Assembly (NCBI RefSeq): GCF_022627325.1
Contig: NZ_JAETZZ010000004.1
Location: 124,001-188,000 of the forward strand
Direction: 5' to 3'
Origin: Pseudomonas putida
GTDB taxonomy: Bacteria; Pseudomonadota; Gammaproteobacteria; Pseudomonadales; Pseudomonadaceae
DNA: 64,000 bases
A program made the translations under genes and the position numbers. The notes under the pieces were generated by a model that searched no databases, was not told where the DNA came from, and was given only the letters and a program-made list of their open reading frames with translations. Shown piece by piece: positions 53,719 through 62,192 of this stretch; the first letter of the stretch is position 1, and each line of letters opens with the position of its first letter.

Positions 53719-53736
53719 TGGAATGAAAACGCTACA
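53719..53736 (-). promoter_or_regulatory. Candidate GcsR binding site
   Basis: On the minus strand TGTAGCG-TTTT-CATTCCA agrees at 11 of 14 fixed positions with the published P. aeruginosa GcsR consensus TGTAACG-N4-CGTTCCG. It lies about 65 bp upstream of the -24 element. A further CGTT half-site is near 53757. Confidence 0.65.
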
Positions 53737-53800
53737 GTTGCCCAGGCGGGGAAAAGCGTTGGAGGATCAAACCCTTGCGCAGAGTGATCTGCAGAGGTGT

Positions 53801-53835
53801 GTATTGATTTCAATACATCGTATTGAAATCAATAC
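53801..53835. promoter_or_regulatory. Nested 35-bp palindrome upstream of gcvH
   Basis: GTATTGATTTCAATAC and its exact reverse complement GTATTGAAATCAATAC are separated by ATC. Each 16-bp arm is itself an inverted repeat (GTATTGA/TCAATAC with a 2-nt centre). It is 17 bp past the gltS stop and about 150 bp upstream of the gcv promoter. No T run follows on either strand, so an operator or upstream activator site is as likely as a 3' hairpin. Confidence 0.6.
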
Positions 53836-53851
53836 AGGGTCGAGCGCGGGC

Positions 53852-55057
53852 TTAGCCGGTCACAAAAAACGGTAATGCCAGATACAGCTTGATGACGATG
53901 ACATTGATGATGTCGATGAAGAATGCGCCCACCATCGGCACCACCAGAAACGCCAGCTGCGAAGGGCCGAAGCGGTGGGTGACGGCTTGCATGTTGGCGA
54001 TCGCCGTAGGCGTGGCGCCGAGGCCGAATCCGCAATGCCCCGCCGCCAATACCGCTGCGTCGTAATTGCGGCCCATGACCCTGAAGGTGACGAAGATCGC
54101 GAACAGTGCCATCAGCAACGTTTGTGCGGCCAGGATAATCAGGAAAGGCAGGGCCAGTGCCGCCAGGTCCCATAACTTGAGCGACATCAGCGCAATGGCC
54201 AGGAACAGCGACAGGCTGACATTGCCCAGCACTGATACTTCGCGTTCGAACACCTTATACACCCCCAGTGCAGAGAGGCCGTTGCGTAACAGGACACCCA
54301 CAAACAACACGCAAACGAAAGTCGGCAATTCGAACGCAGTGCCCTGCAGTTGGCTATTCAACAACGTGCCACCCAACAGGCTCACCGAGATGAGCGCCAG
54401 CGTCTCGATGATTGAGAACGGCGTAATCAGGCGTTCTTTTTCAGGCTCTTCAAAGCCTTTAGGAAAGTGCACGACCGCCTGATTCACGCCGGGTGTCTGC
54501 ACGCGCTTGATCAACAGCCGGGCGACCGGGCCCCCGATCAGGCCGCCCAGTACCAAACCAAAGGTGGCGGAGGCCAAGGCCAGTTCCGAGGCGGAGGCCA
54601 GGCCGTGTTTTTCGCTGAAGATGCTGCTCCAGGCGGCCCCTGTGCCGTGGCCGCCGGACAGCGTGATGGAGCCTGTCAGCAAGCCCATCAACGGGTCCAG
54701 CCCCAACGCCCTGGCCAGGCCGATGCCCATGGCATTCTGCACCAGCAGCAAGCCGGTCACCGCGATCAGGAAGATGCCGACCACGCGCCCGCCTTTTTTC
54801 AGGCTGGCGAAGTCTGCGCTCAGCCCGATGGTGGCGAAGAACGCCAGCATCAGCGGTGCTTGCAATGAAGTATCGAATTGCACTTGCAGATCGAAACCGC
54901 GTAATACCAGCAACATCAGGGCAACGACCAGGCCGCCTGCAACAGGTTCGGGGATATTGTAGGTTCGCAGGATAGCGACACGCGCCACCAGGCCATGGCC
55001 CAGTAACAGCACCAGGGAGGCGGCGACCAATGTGCCATAGAAGTCGAGTTCAAGCAT
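53852..55057 (-). CDS. gltS: Sodium/glutamate symporter, GltS family
   Basis: This is a 401-residue polytopic membrane protein with an internal two-fold repeat and the GltS signatures GLVVALMLLVLRGFDLQ, LTGSITLSGGHGTGAAW and AGHCGFGLGATPTAIANM. The GGHGTG-type and GFGLGATPTA-type segments form the substrate and sodium site of the family. ATG 55057 (MLELDFYGTLVAASLVLL) gives the same length as E. coli GltS. It is the last core gene before the bacteriocin region. Confidence 0.92.
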   Translation of the reverse strand: MLELDFYGTLVAASLVLLLGHGLVARVAILRTYNIPEPVAGGLVVALMLLVLRGFDLQVQFDTSLQAPLMLAFFATIGLSADFASLKKGGRVVGIFLIAVTGLLLVQNAMGIGLARALGLDPLMGLLTGSITLSGGHGTGAAWSSIFSEKHGLASASELALASATFGLVLGGLIGGPVARLLIKRVQTPGVNQAVVHFPKGFEEPEKERLITPFSIIETLALISVSLLGGTLLNSQLQGTAFELPTFVCVLFVGVLLRNGLSALGVYKVFEREVSVLGNVSLSLFLAIALMSLKLWDLAALALPFLIILAAQTLLMALFAIFVTFRVMGRNYDAAVLAAGHCGFGLGATPTAIANMQAVTHRFGPSQLAFLVVPMVGAFFIDIINVIVIKLYLALPFFVTG

Positions 55058-55709
55058 GAGAGGCGCTCTCTCCATCAACCAAAAAGAGCGTCATTCTCGC
55101 AGCAGTGCTTGTTGAAGTATTGGCTCGCCCTGTAGGGATAGTCTGAAACCTGATCGCGGAAAGTTCTAATCCTTGCCCGGACTACCATGATTTGCGCAAC
55201 GTGTGCGTCATCGGGTCTGCGATGTTTGCAGCAGTCCCGCTGTTTATCCAGGAAATCAGACGCGGCCGGTAGATCAAATCGTTGTCAGCTCGCATTCAAA
55301 TGATCGGACATTACAAATGCTACCGTCTACCCAAATCGATACGCATCAGATTAGTCATGTGCTTTTAGTGCAGGAAGAAGCATGGTGCCGGCCGATCATG
55401 CAGTGTTTCCCTATGATGGAATAGTTACCTATCTTTAATAGGCAGGTGGTTGGGGTAAGTATCTGTGTATCAGTTATTTGTTCCTTGCTTGTAGGATTTG
55501 TCTATTTTCAGATGCTCATCTCCTTTTTCTTGATCTGGCGTATTAGGCTCGGTGCTGCGGTGCAACACTTTGTGCATTTTGTTGAGGGTGGTTGGGGAGT
55601 TGGCTAAGCCACTTTTCTCGGTTTTGCTCGCCCTGAAATTTATCAATAGCAATCGCAAGTGTTGTGGCGGGCGCATCCGAGGCTAATGAGAGTTTATCAA
55701 GGAGATATA
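55058..55709. promoter_or_regulatory. A+T-rich gap upstream of the bacteriocin gene
   Basis: These 652 bp contain no gene I can support. The first 150 bp should hold the gltS promoter. From about 55290 on, base composition drops clearly below that of the core genes, marking the edge of the accessory segment. A GTTG-N3-GT type direct repeat (GTTGAGGGT, GTTGGGGAGT) at 55581–55600 is vaguely like PrtN P-boxes of pyocin promoters. No LexA-type CTG-N10-CAG site was found. Confidence 0.45.
55581..55603 (+). promoter_or_regulatory. Possible P-box-like repeat upstream of the bacteriocin
   Basis: GTTGAGGGTGG and GTTGGGGAGTTGG are two imperfect copies of a GTTG-N(3–4)-GT unit, about 110 bp before the ATG at 55710. 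P. aeruginosa pyocin genes are activated by PrtN at ATTG-N(2–3)-GT repeats. The similarity is weak and the call is tentative. Confidence 0.25.
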
Positions 55710-57595
55710 ATGGCCCGAAAAAAAGACAAGTCATATTGCCGCCAACCTATGTCGGGGCTCAACCTTCACGCCCTGGGGCTTCTGCTCCTGGAGGCGGCGT
55801 CGCCAATCATGTGGGACCGATTTTGGACGGGTTTAAGATATCAGCCGCTGGCGCAATGAAAATCGCTGATGAGGCAGCCAGGGTCGTTTATCTTAAAAGC
55901 TTATCTGCACTGGTTGGCCGGCTTGAGCAAGAAATCGCTGTTATACGTAAGGAACGGGGTAGCGGTCAGCGGTCACCAATCGAAAGCCTCCAGGAAGATA
56001 TCGCTGCTCGGTCAGTCTTTTTGGGTCGAAAAATAGCAGATCTGGAGCTGCAGCGAACACGGGCGAATAGTTATTACGGGGGTTCTCCGTTTGGAAGGAA
56101 GGCTGAGGAATATGCCCAGGCTACCTTCAAGAATATTGCAACAGGTCTTATCAAAATAGCGAGTGCTCAAGAAGCTCTCAATGCTGCGTATCGTGCCGCT
56201 TATATGGTGCAGTTGCGAGAAGCCGAAATACCGATGCTTCAAGCGCAAATAGCAACGCTGCAACAAGCTCTTCACACTGGGCAGGAGCAACTCGGAGCGG
56301 AAGCTGAGGCCCACGCTCGGGCCAAGGTAGAGGCAGAGGCAGAAGCTGCGGCTCGGGCCAAGGCAGAGGCAGAAGCTGCGGCTCGTGCCCAGGCGGAGGC
56401 AGAAGCTGCAGCTCGAGATCAGGCAGAGGCCCGTGCCGAAGCTGAAGCGCATGTTAAAGCCCAAGAGGCGGCTGAGAGGGCGTTGGCAGAGCAAGCCATG
56501 CGCCAAGCCAACACTTATAAAGCGCTGCTATCTGAGGTAGCGGCAAAGCCAGCCATCGTCATGGCTACGGCAGCGGCTCCAGTGCTAGAGGCTGGTGTAG
56601 CACTGGGTACGGCCATTCGCTCAGCCGTCGCATCGTTGAGTGTCGCTTCGATCGAAGCTGTGGCTGGGCCTTTCCTCGTGGGTACCTTCGCACTGCTCTA
56701 CGCCCCCAAACTGGGGAATGGGGAGTTACCAGACAACTATGTCCTGACCTCGCCGCTGACCGACCTGACGGTTGAATTGAATCCTGCATCTCAAGCTGCC
56801 GCCCTTGAGCTTGGCACGGTCGATCTTCCAGTGCGGATGGGCGACAAGCGCGAGCAAGTCGGGTCTATCGAGCTGTTCGCCGCCCGCACCGGGGGGGCCG
56901 TCATTCCTTCCACAGTGCCGGTACTGGCGGCAGCGTATGACGCCCCAAGCGGTCAGTACACCGTCACCACCGGTGACATACCGTCCAGAACACTGACATG
57001 GACGCCCGCAGTCGAGCCGCAGGACAGCTCGACAACCTTACCAGCGACTCCTCCATCTGGAGCGGCACTGGTTGGACCGACGCTCGAGCCACTTGAGGGC
57101 CGGCTCGACATTTACCCTGAGCTGCAAGATTTTGGGTTCGATGACTACGTCATCATTTTCCCCGCCGATTCGGGATTGCCGCCGCTTTATGTGATGTTCA
57201 AAAGCTCGCGGAATAAACCGGGGGTTGTGTCGGGTAACGGAGTATTGCACAAAGGCCCGCTGCTGGTTGAAGACAGTGAGAATGGGGCCGCTATACCGAC
57301 TTCGATTGCCGATCAGTTACGAGGGAAAAGCTTTAGTAGTTTTGATGCGTTCCGAAGACAGCTCTGGAAAGTAATTGCAGATAGTTCCTACTCTGATCAG
57401 TTTGATGAGGCTGCCTTGTACATGATGCGTAAAGGCTTGGCCCCCCTCGCTTCCGCATCTGAGCAAGTGGGGGGTAGAATTAAGTACGAAATTCATCATA
57501 AAATAAAGATTGTGGAAGGGGGTGCTGTTTACGATGTGGATAATATCGTTATCTTGTCTCCGAAATTTCATATAAATATTCACAGGAAAGGGTGA
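55710..57595 (+). CDS. S-type pyocin-like DNase bacteriocin (two frames joined at an A7 run)
   Basis: This bacteriocin kills related Pseudomonas by cutting chromosomal DNA. The C-terminus is a colicin E9-type HNH nuclease: KYEIHHKIKI … DVDNIVILSPKFHINIH, with His612, Asn627, His636 and His640 (numbered from GTG 55664) at exactly the H103/N118/H127/H131 spacing of colicin E9. Before it is a pyocin S translocation-type domain (from about VASIEAVAGPFLVGTFALLY to LYVMFKSSRNKPGVVSGNGV) and a helical Ala/Glu/Arg repeat region at 56.3–56.5 kb. ATG 55710 with AAGGAG upstream is in another frame and would end at 55859; a -1 shift at A AAA AAA (55718–55724) gives MARKKRQVILPPTYVG and a 628-residue protein. 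The unshifted main frame can only start at GTG 55664, which lacks a ribosome-binding site. Confidence 0.85.
55718..55724 (+). promoter_or_regulatory. A AAA AAA slippery heptamer in the bacteriocin gene
   Basis: Seven A's begin at the last base of codon 3 counted from ATG 55710, so the zero-frame codons are AAA AAA and a -1 slip re-pairs both tRNAs perfectly. The new frame is that of the whole bacteriocin. The AAGGAG at 55699–55704 lies 13 nt upstream, in the range at which Shine-Dalgarno-like sequences stimulate -1 slippage in dnaX. Confidence 0.6.
56311..56430 (+). repeat. 30-bp tandem repeats in the bacteriocin coiled-coil region
   Basis: Three consecutive 30-bp units (56341–56370, 56371–56400, 56401–56430), each beginning AGAAGCTGC and ending AGGC, encode the 10-residue unit EAAARAKAEA or a variant. 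A more diverged unit precedes them. The in-frame period allows length changes without frameshift and fits an extended helical arm. Confidence 0.85.
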
Positions 57596-57879
57596 GCGTG
57601 GTGAAGGAAATATCTGACTATACTGAAGCTGAATTCTTGAGTTTTGTGTTGGGAATATATACTGCCAATTCAGAGCTTTATCCTACTGAGCGCGCACATA
57701 CTAAAGCGATACTGGAGTTCAAGCGATTGTCTGGACACCCGCTTGGAACTGACCTCATGTATTATCCAACCAAGCATGGGTTGAAGGACTCTCCTGAGGA
57801 AGTTGTGCGCGTCGTTAAGGAGTGGAGGGCTGCGCAGGGCCTGCCGGGTTTTAAGGCTGAACAGCAGTCTAGCGAATGA
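57592..57879 (+). CDS. DNase bacteriocin immunity protein (Im2/Im9 family)
   Basis: This 95-residue acidic protein protects the producer by binding the nuclease domain. It has the Im family helix I sequence ISDYTEAEFLSFVLGIY, the conserved HPLGTDLMYYPTKHG (helix III with the two tyrosines that contact the DNase), and DSPEEVVRVVKEWRAAQGLPGFK. The GTG start overlaps the bacteriocin TGA, and AGGAAAGG lies just upstream; this start leaves the same eight residues before DYTEAEF as in Im9. Confidence 0.93.
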   Translation: MSVVKEISDYTEAEFLSFVLGIYTANSELYPTERAHTKAILEFKRLSGHPLGTDLMYYPTKHGLKDSPEEVVRVVKEWRAAQGLPGFKAEQQSSE

Positions 57880-57890
57880 CTTAGACTTAG

Positions 57891-57937
57891 CAATTCAGGT
57901 GGTGTTGCTAGCGTTCGCAATACCACCTGAGTTATGT
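57891..57937. terminator. Inverted repeat between immunity gene and gcsR
   Basis: TCAGGTGGTGTTGC and GCAATACCACCTGA form a 14-bp stem with one G·U-type mismatch around an 8-nt loop, in the 103-bp convergent gap. T-rich sequence follows only weakly. It probably serves as a two-way transcript end and could mark the right edge of the accessory segment. Confidence 0.6.
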
Positions 57938-57982
57938 ATCTGCCATCAAATAAGGGTTTTGTCAGGTTGATGGCGTGAATAC

Positions 57983-59491
<1,509 letters not shown>

Positions 59492-59550
59492 GGGGAGGCG
59501 GGGGTCATGGCCGGGGAGGGCGGTAGTATGCCTTGGGATCAGGGTCGAAC

Positions 59551-59639
59551 CCAATCGCCGGCACGCCGGCTCTCACAGATGCCCCGCTTTTCTGAGGCTC
59601 GGCGGGGTGCCTGTGGGGGCCGGTTTGCCGGCGATTGGC
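59551..59639. repeat. REP palindrome pair between gcsR and the arc-side gene
   Basis: CCAATCGCCGGCACGCCGGC and GCCGGTTTGCCGGCGATTGG face each other, with a GCCCCGC/GCGGGG stem between them. It fills the space upstream of gcsR and downstream of the 122-residue gene. Confidence 0.88.
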
Positions 59640-59640
59640 T

Positions 59641-60009
59641 TCACTCTAAATGTTCAGGCTTGATCGGATCGCCGGACTTCACATCCAGTTTGGCGCGGAT
59701 GTCCTCGAACATCTGGTCGTAGATCTTGTGCGGTGAACTGAGCGTTTCAAATTTCTTGGGTGGTGTGAGGTGATTCTGCGCCTTGCGGCTGAGCACCATC
59801 AAAAAGCTCGGCAAGACCTGGTCTTTGGCCAGGAAGAACGTTTCATCCACCGGTTTGCCCTCGATGCTTCCATGCAGGCGAAACTGCACACCTCGGCCTT
59901 CCTTGGGATCCTGGGTCGCTTCGTACTCGATGTTGAGGTCGTAGCTGTGGTCATGGGTATTCAGCGCAGTGCGCTCGATATGCACGTGACCAGGTTCGAA
60001 CTGGGCCAT
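59641..60009 (-). CDS. Small conserved Pseudomonas protein (probably DUF5064)
   Basis: This 122-residue soluble protein of unknown function starts MAQFEPGHVHIERTALNTHDHSYDL. It has a beta-rich first half (YDLNIEYEATQDPKEGRGVQFRLHGSIEGKPVDETFFL) and a helical second half (VLPSFLMVLSRKAQNHL … KIYDQMFEDIRAKL). From memory this matches DUF5064, which is largely restricted to Pseudomonas. It follows arcC by 56 bp in the same direction, so it may be the last gene of the arginine deiminase operon. Confidence 0.78.
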   Translation of the reverse strand: MAQFEPGHVHIERTALNTHDHSYDLNIEYEATQDPKEGRGVQFRLHGSIEGKPVDETFFLAKDQVLPSFLMVLSRKAQNHLTPPKKFETLSSPHKIYDQMFEDIRAKLDVKSGDPIKPEHLE

Positions 60010-60065
60010 GGCGGAATCCTCCGAAGGGTCGAAAATGGCGGGCGGCCTGCGCCCGCCTACTGCAG

Positions 60066-60995
60066 TCAACGGTAGCTGATGCCTGGCTTGGCGGTTGAAA
60101 CACGGGTGCCGGCGGTGCCTTTGACGATATCCTCGATATTCTCCAGCGAGCTGATCACCGCGACCTTGCCGGTGGCGCGGGCGAAATCGCTGGCGGCCTG
60201 CACCTTCGGCCCCATGGAGCCGGCGGCGAAGCCCAGGCGTTCGAGTTCGTCGGGGTGGGCCTGGGCAATGGCTTGTTGCGTGGGCTTGCCCCAGTCGATA
60301 TAAGCCGCATCGACGTCAGTGGCGATTATCAGCAGGTCGGCTTCCAGTTGCTCGGCCAGCAGCGCCGAGCACAGGTCCTTGTCGATGACCGCTTCGATGC
60401 CTTTGAGCTTGCGGTTTTCATCGTACATGGTGGGGATGCCGCCACCGCCGGCGCAGATCACGATGCTGTTTTTTTCCAGCAGCCACTTGATCGGGCGGAT
60501 CTCGAAGATGCGCTTGGGTTTGGGGCTGGCCACCACGCGGCGGTACTTGTCGCCGTCGGCCTTGACCACCCAGCCTTTTTCCTTGGCCAGGCGTTCGGCT
60601 TCTTCCTTGCTATAGACCGGGCCGATGAACTTGGTAGGGTCCTTGAAGGCCGGATCGTTGGCATCGACCTCGACCTGGGTCAGCAGGGTGGCGAACGGCA
60701 CTTCGAACGCCAGCAGGTTACCCAGCTCCTGTTCGATCATGTAGCCGATCATGCCTTCGGTTTCGGCACCAAGTACGTCCAGCGGGTAGGCTTCATCAGG
60801 TTTGTACGACAGGGCCTGCAATGACAGCAAGCCAACCTGGGGGCCGTTACCGTGGGCGATGACCAGCTCGTTGCCGGGGTGAATCTTGGCGATCTGCTCG
60901 GTGGCGGTGCGGATATTGGCGCGCTGGTTGTCAGCGGTCATGGGCTCGCCGCGACGCAGCAGGGCGTTGCCGCCCAATGCAACAACGATACGCAT
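60066..60995 (-). CDS. arcC: Carbamate kinase
   Basis: ArcC makes ATP from carbamoyl phosphate and ADP, the energy-yielding step of arginine fermentation. The 309-residue protein begins [24 protein letters not shown] and has [13 protein letters not shown] and the [11 protein letters not shown] block. It lies 119 bp after arcB, with an inverted repeat in the spacer. Confidence 0.97.
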   Translation of the reverse strand: MRIVVALGGNALLRRGEPMTADNQRANIRTATEQIAKIHPGNELVIAHGNGPQVGLLSLQALSYKPDEAYPLDVLGAETEGMIGYMIEQELGNLLAFEVPFATLLTQVEVDANDPAFKDPTKFIGPVYSKEEAERLAKEKGWVVKADGDKYRRVVASPKPKRIFEIRPIKWLLEKNSIVICAGGGGIPTMYDENRKLKGIEAVIDKDLCSALLAEQLEADLLIIATDVDAAYIDWGKPTQQAIAQAHPDELERLGFAAGSMGPKVQAASDFARATGKVAVISSLENIEDIVKGTAGTRVSTAKPGISYR

Positions 60996-61015
60996 GGGAA
61001 TGTCCTTGTGTGGGC

Positions 61016-61108
61016 AGCTTCAAGCGCCAAGCTACAAGCTCAAGATGAGGCGGGCTGCAGTCATGTGCCGCTGTTCTTGCAACTTGGAGCTTGAGGCTTG
61101 CAGCTATT
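61016..61108. repeat. AGCTTCAAGCG-type inverted repeat between arcB and arcC
   Basis: AGCTTCAAGCGCCAAGCTACAAG at 61016 is repeated in inverted, less perfect form at the far side (CTTGGAGCTTGAGGCTTGCAGCT), giving a long imperfect hairpin in the arcB–arcC spacer. The first arm matches the element at 41413–41435 at 21 of 23 positions. In the mRNA it could reduce or process expression between arcB and arcC. Confidence 0.65.
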
Positions 61109-61114
61109 CAGCGT

Positions 61115-62125
61115 TTAGAGATCAGCCAGGGTCGACACCAGGATCGCCTTGATCGTGTGCATGCGGTTTTCCGCCTGTTCGAAAGCGATGCAGGCGGGCG
61201 ACTCGAACACGTCGTCGGTCACTTCGATGCCATTGGCCAGGTCCGGGTACTGTTCGGCGATCTGCTTGCCGACCTTGGTCTCGGAATTGTGGAACGCCGG
61301 CAGGCAGTGCATGAACTTGGTCCGCGGATTGCCGGTGGATTTCATCAGTTCCGTGTTCACCTGATAGGGTTTGAGCTGCTTGATGCGCTCGCCCCAGGCT
61401 TCGATCGGCTCACCCATCGACACCCAGACGTCGGTGTGCACGAAGTCCACACCTTTGACCGCGGCTTTCGGGTCCTCGGTCAGGGTGATGCGTGCACCGC
61501 TTTCCTCCGCGTACTTCTTGCAGCGCTCGACCAGGTCGTCATGCGGCCACAGCGCTTTGGGCGCAGCGATACGCACGTCCATACCGAGCTTGGCGCCGAT
61601 CAGCAGCAGCGAGTTGCCCATGTTGTTGCGGGCGTCGCCCAGGTAGGCATAGCTGATGTCGTGCAGCGGCTTGTCGCTGTGCTCACGCATGGTCAGCACG
61701 TCGGCGATCATCTGGGTAGGGTGGTACTCGTCGGTCAGGCCATTGAACACCGGCACCCCAGCGAACTTGGCCAGCTCTTCGACGATTTCCTGCTTGAAGC
61801 CGCGATACTCGATGGCATCGTACATACGCCCCAGTACCCGGGCGGTGTCCTTCATGCTTTCTTTGTGGCCGATCTGCGAAGAGTTGGGATCGATGTAGGT
61901 GACGTTGGCACCCTGGTCATAAGCGGCCACTTCGAAGGCGCAGCGGGTGCGGGTCGAGGTTTTCTCGAAGATCAGGGCGATGTTGTTGCCCTTCAGATGC
62001 TGCTGCTCGGTTCCGGTGTACTTGGCACGCTTGAGGTCGCGGGACAGGTCCAGCAGGTACTTCAGCTCGCGGGTGGTGTGGTGTTCCAGGCTGAGCAGGT
62101 TGCGGTTGTGAATGTTGAACGCCAT
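61115..62125 (-). CDS. arcB: Catabolic ornithine carbamoyltransferase
   Basis: ArcB phosphorolyses citrulline to ornithine and carbamoyl phosphate. The 336-residue protein begins [21 protein letters not shown] and has the carbamoyl-phosphate motif [12 protein letters not shown], the [12 protein letters not shown] segment and the ornithine-side [11 protein letters not shown] 62125 is the conserved start, preceded by an AAGGAGAA ribosome-binding site. Its position within arcDABC identifies it as the catabolic enzyme. Confidence 0.97.
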   Translation of the reverse strand: MAFNIHNRNLLSLEHHTTRELKYLLDLSRDLKRAKYTGTEQQHLKGNNIALIFEKTSTRTRCAFEVAAYDQGANVTYIDPNSSQIGHKESMKDTARVLGRMYDAIEYRGFKQEIVEELAKFAGVPVFNGLTDEYHPTQMIADVLTMREHSDKPLHDISYAYLGDARNNMGNSLLLIGAKLGMDVRIAAPKALWPHDDLVERCKKYAEESGARITLTEDPKAAVKGVDFVHTDVWVSMGEPIEAWGERIKQLKPYQVNTELMKSTGNPRTKFMHCLPAFHNSETKVGKQIAEQYPDLANGIEVTDDVFESPACIAFEQAENRMHTIKAILVSTLADL

Positions 62126-62192
62126 GGTGATTCTCCTTGAGTTCGGTAATCGGCCCGGCCACCGCCTTGTGGGGCAGCAGGGAAAATGGTCG

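Noticed and set aside
53801..53835. ANR/FNR box (TTGAT-N4-ATCAA) in the gltS–gcvH gap
   Set aside because: TTGAT and ATCAA are present but about 19 bp apart rather than 4, so the element does not fit an ANR site.
55203..55424. Small open frame in the A+T-rich gap
   Set aside because: No ribosome-binding site, no recognisable sequence pattern, and not co-oriented in an operon.
55441..55500. LexA/SOS box upstream of the bacteriocin
   Set aside because: CTGTGTATCAG looks similar but has a 5-nt gap between CTG and CAG; no CTG-N10-CAG was found between 55081 and 55709.
55738..55798. GCCGCC/GGCGGC stem as a stimulatory structure for the frameshift
   Set aside because: The arms are 49 nt apart and begin 13 nt after the slip site, outside the usual 5–9 nt spacing, and in G+C-rich DNA such pairs are common.
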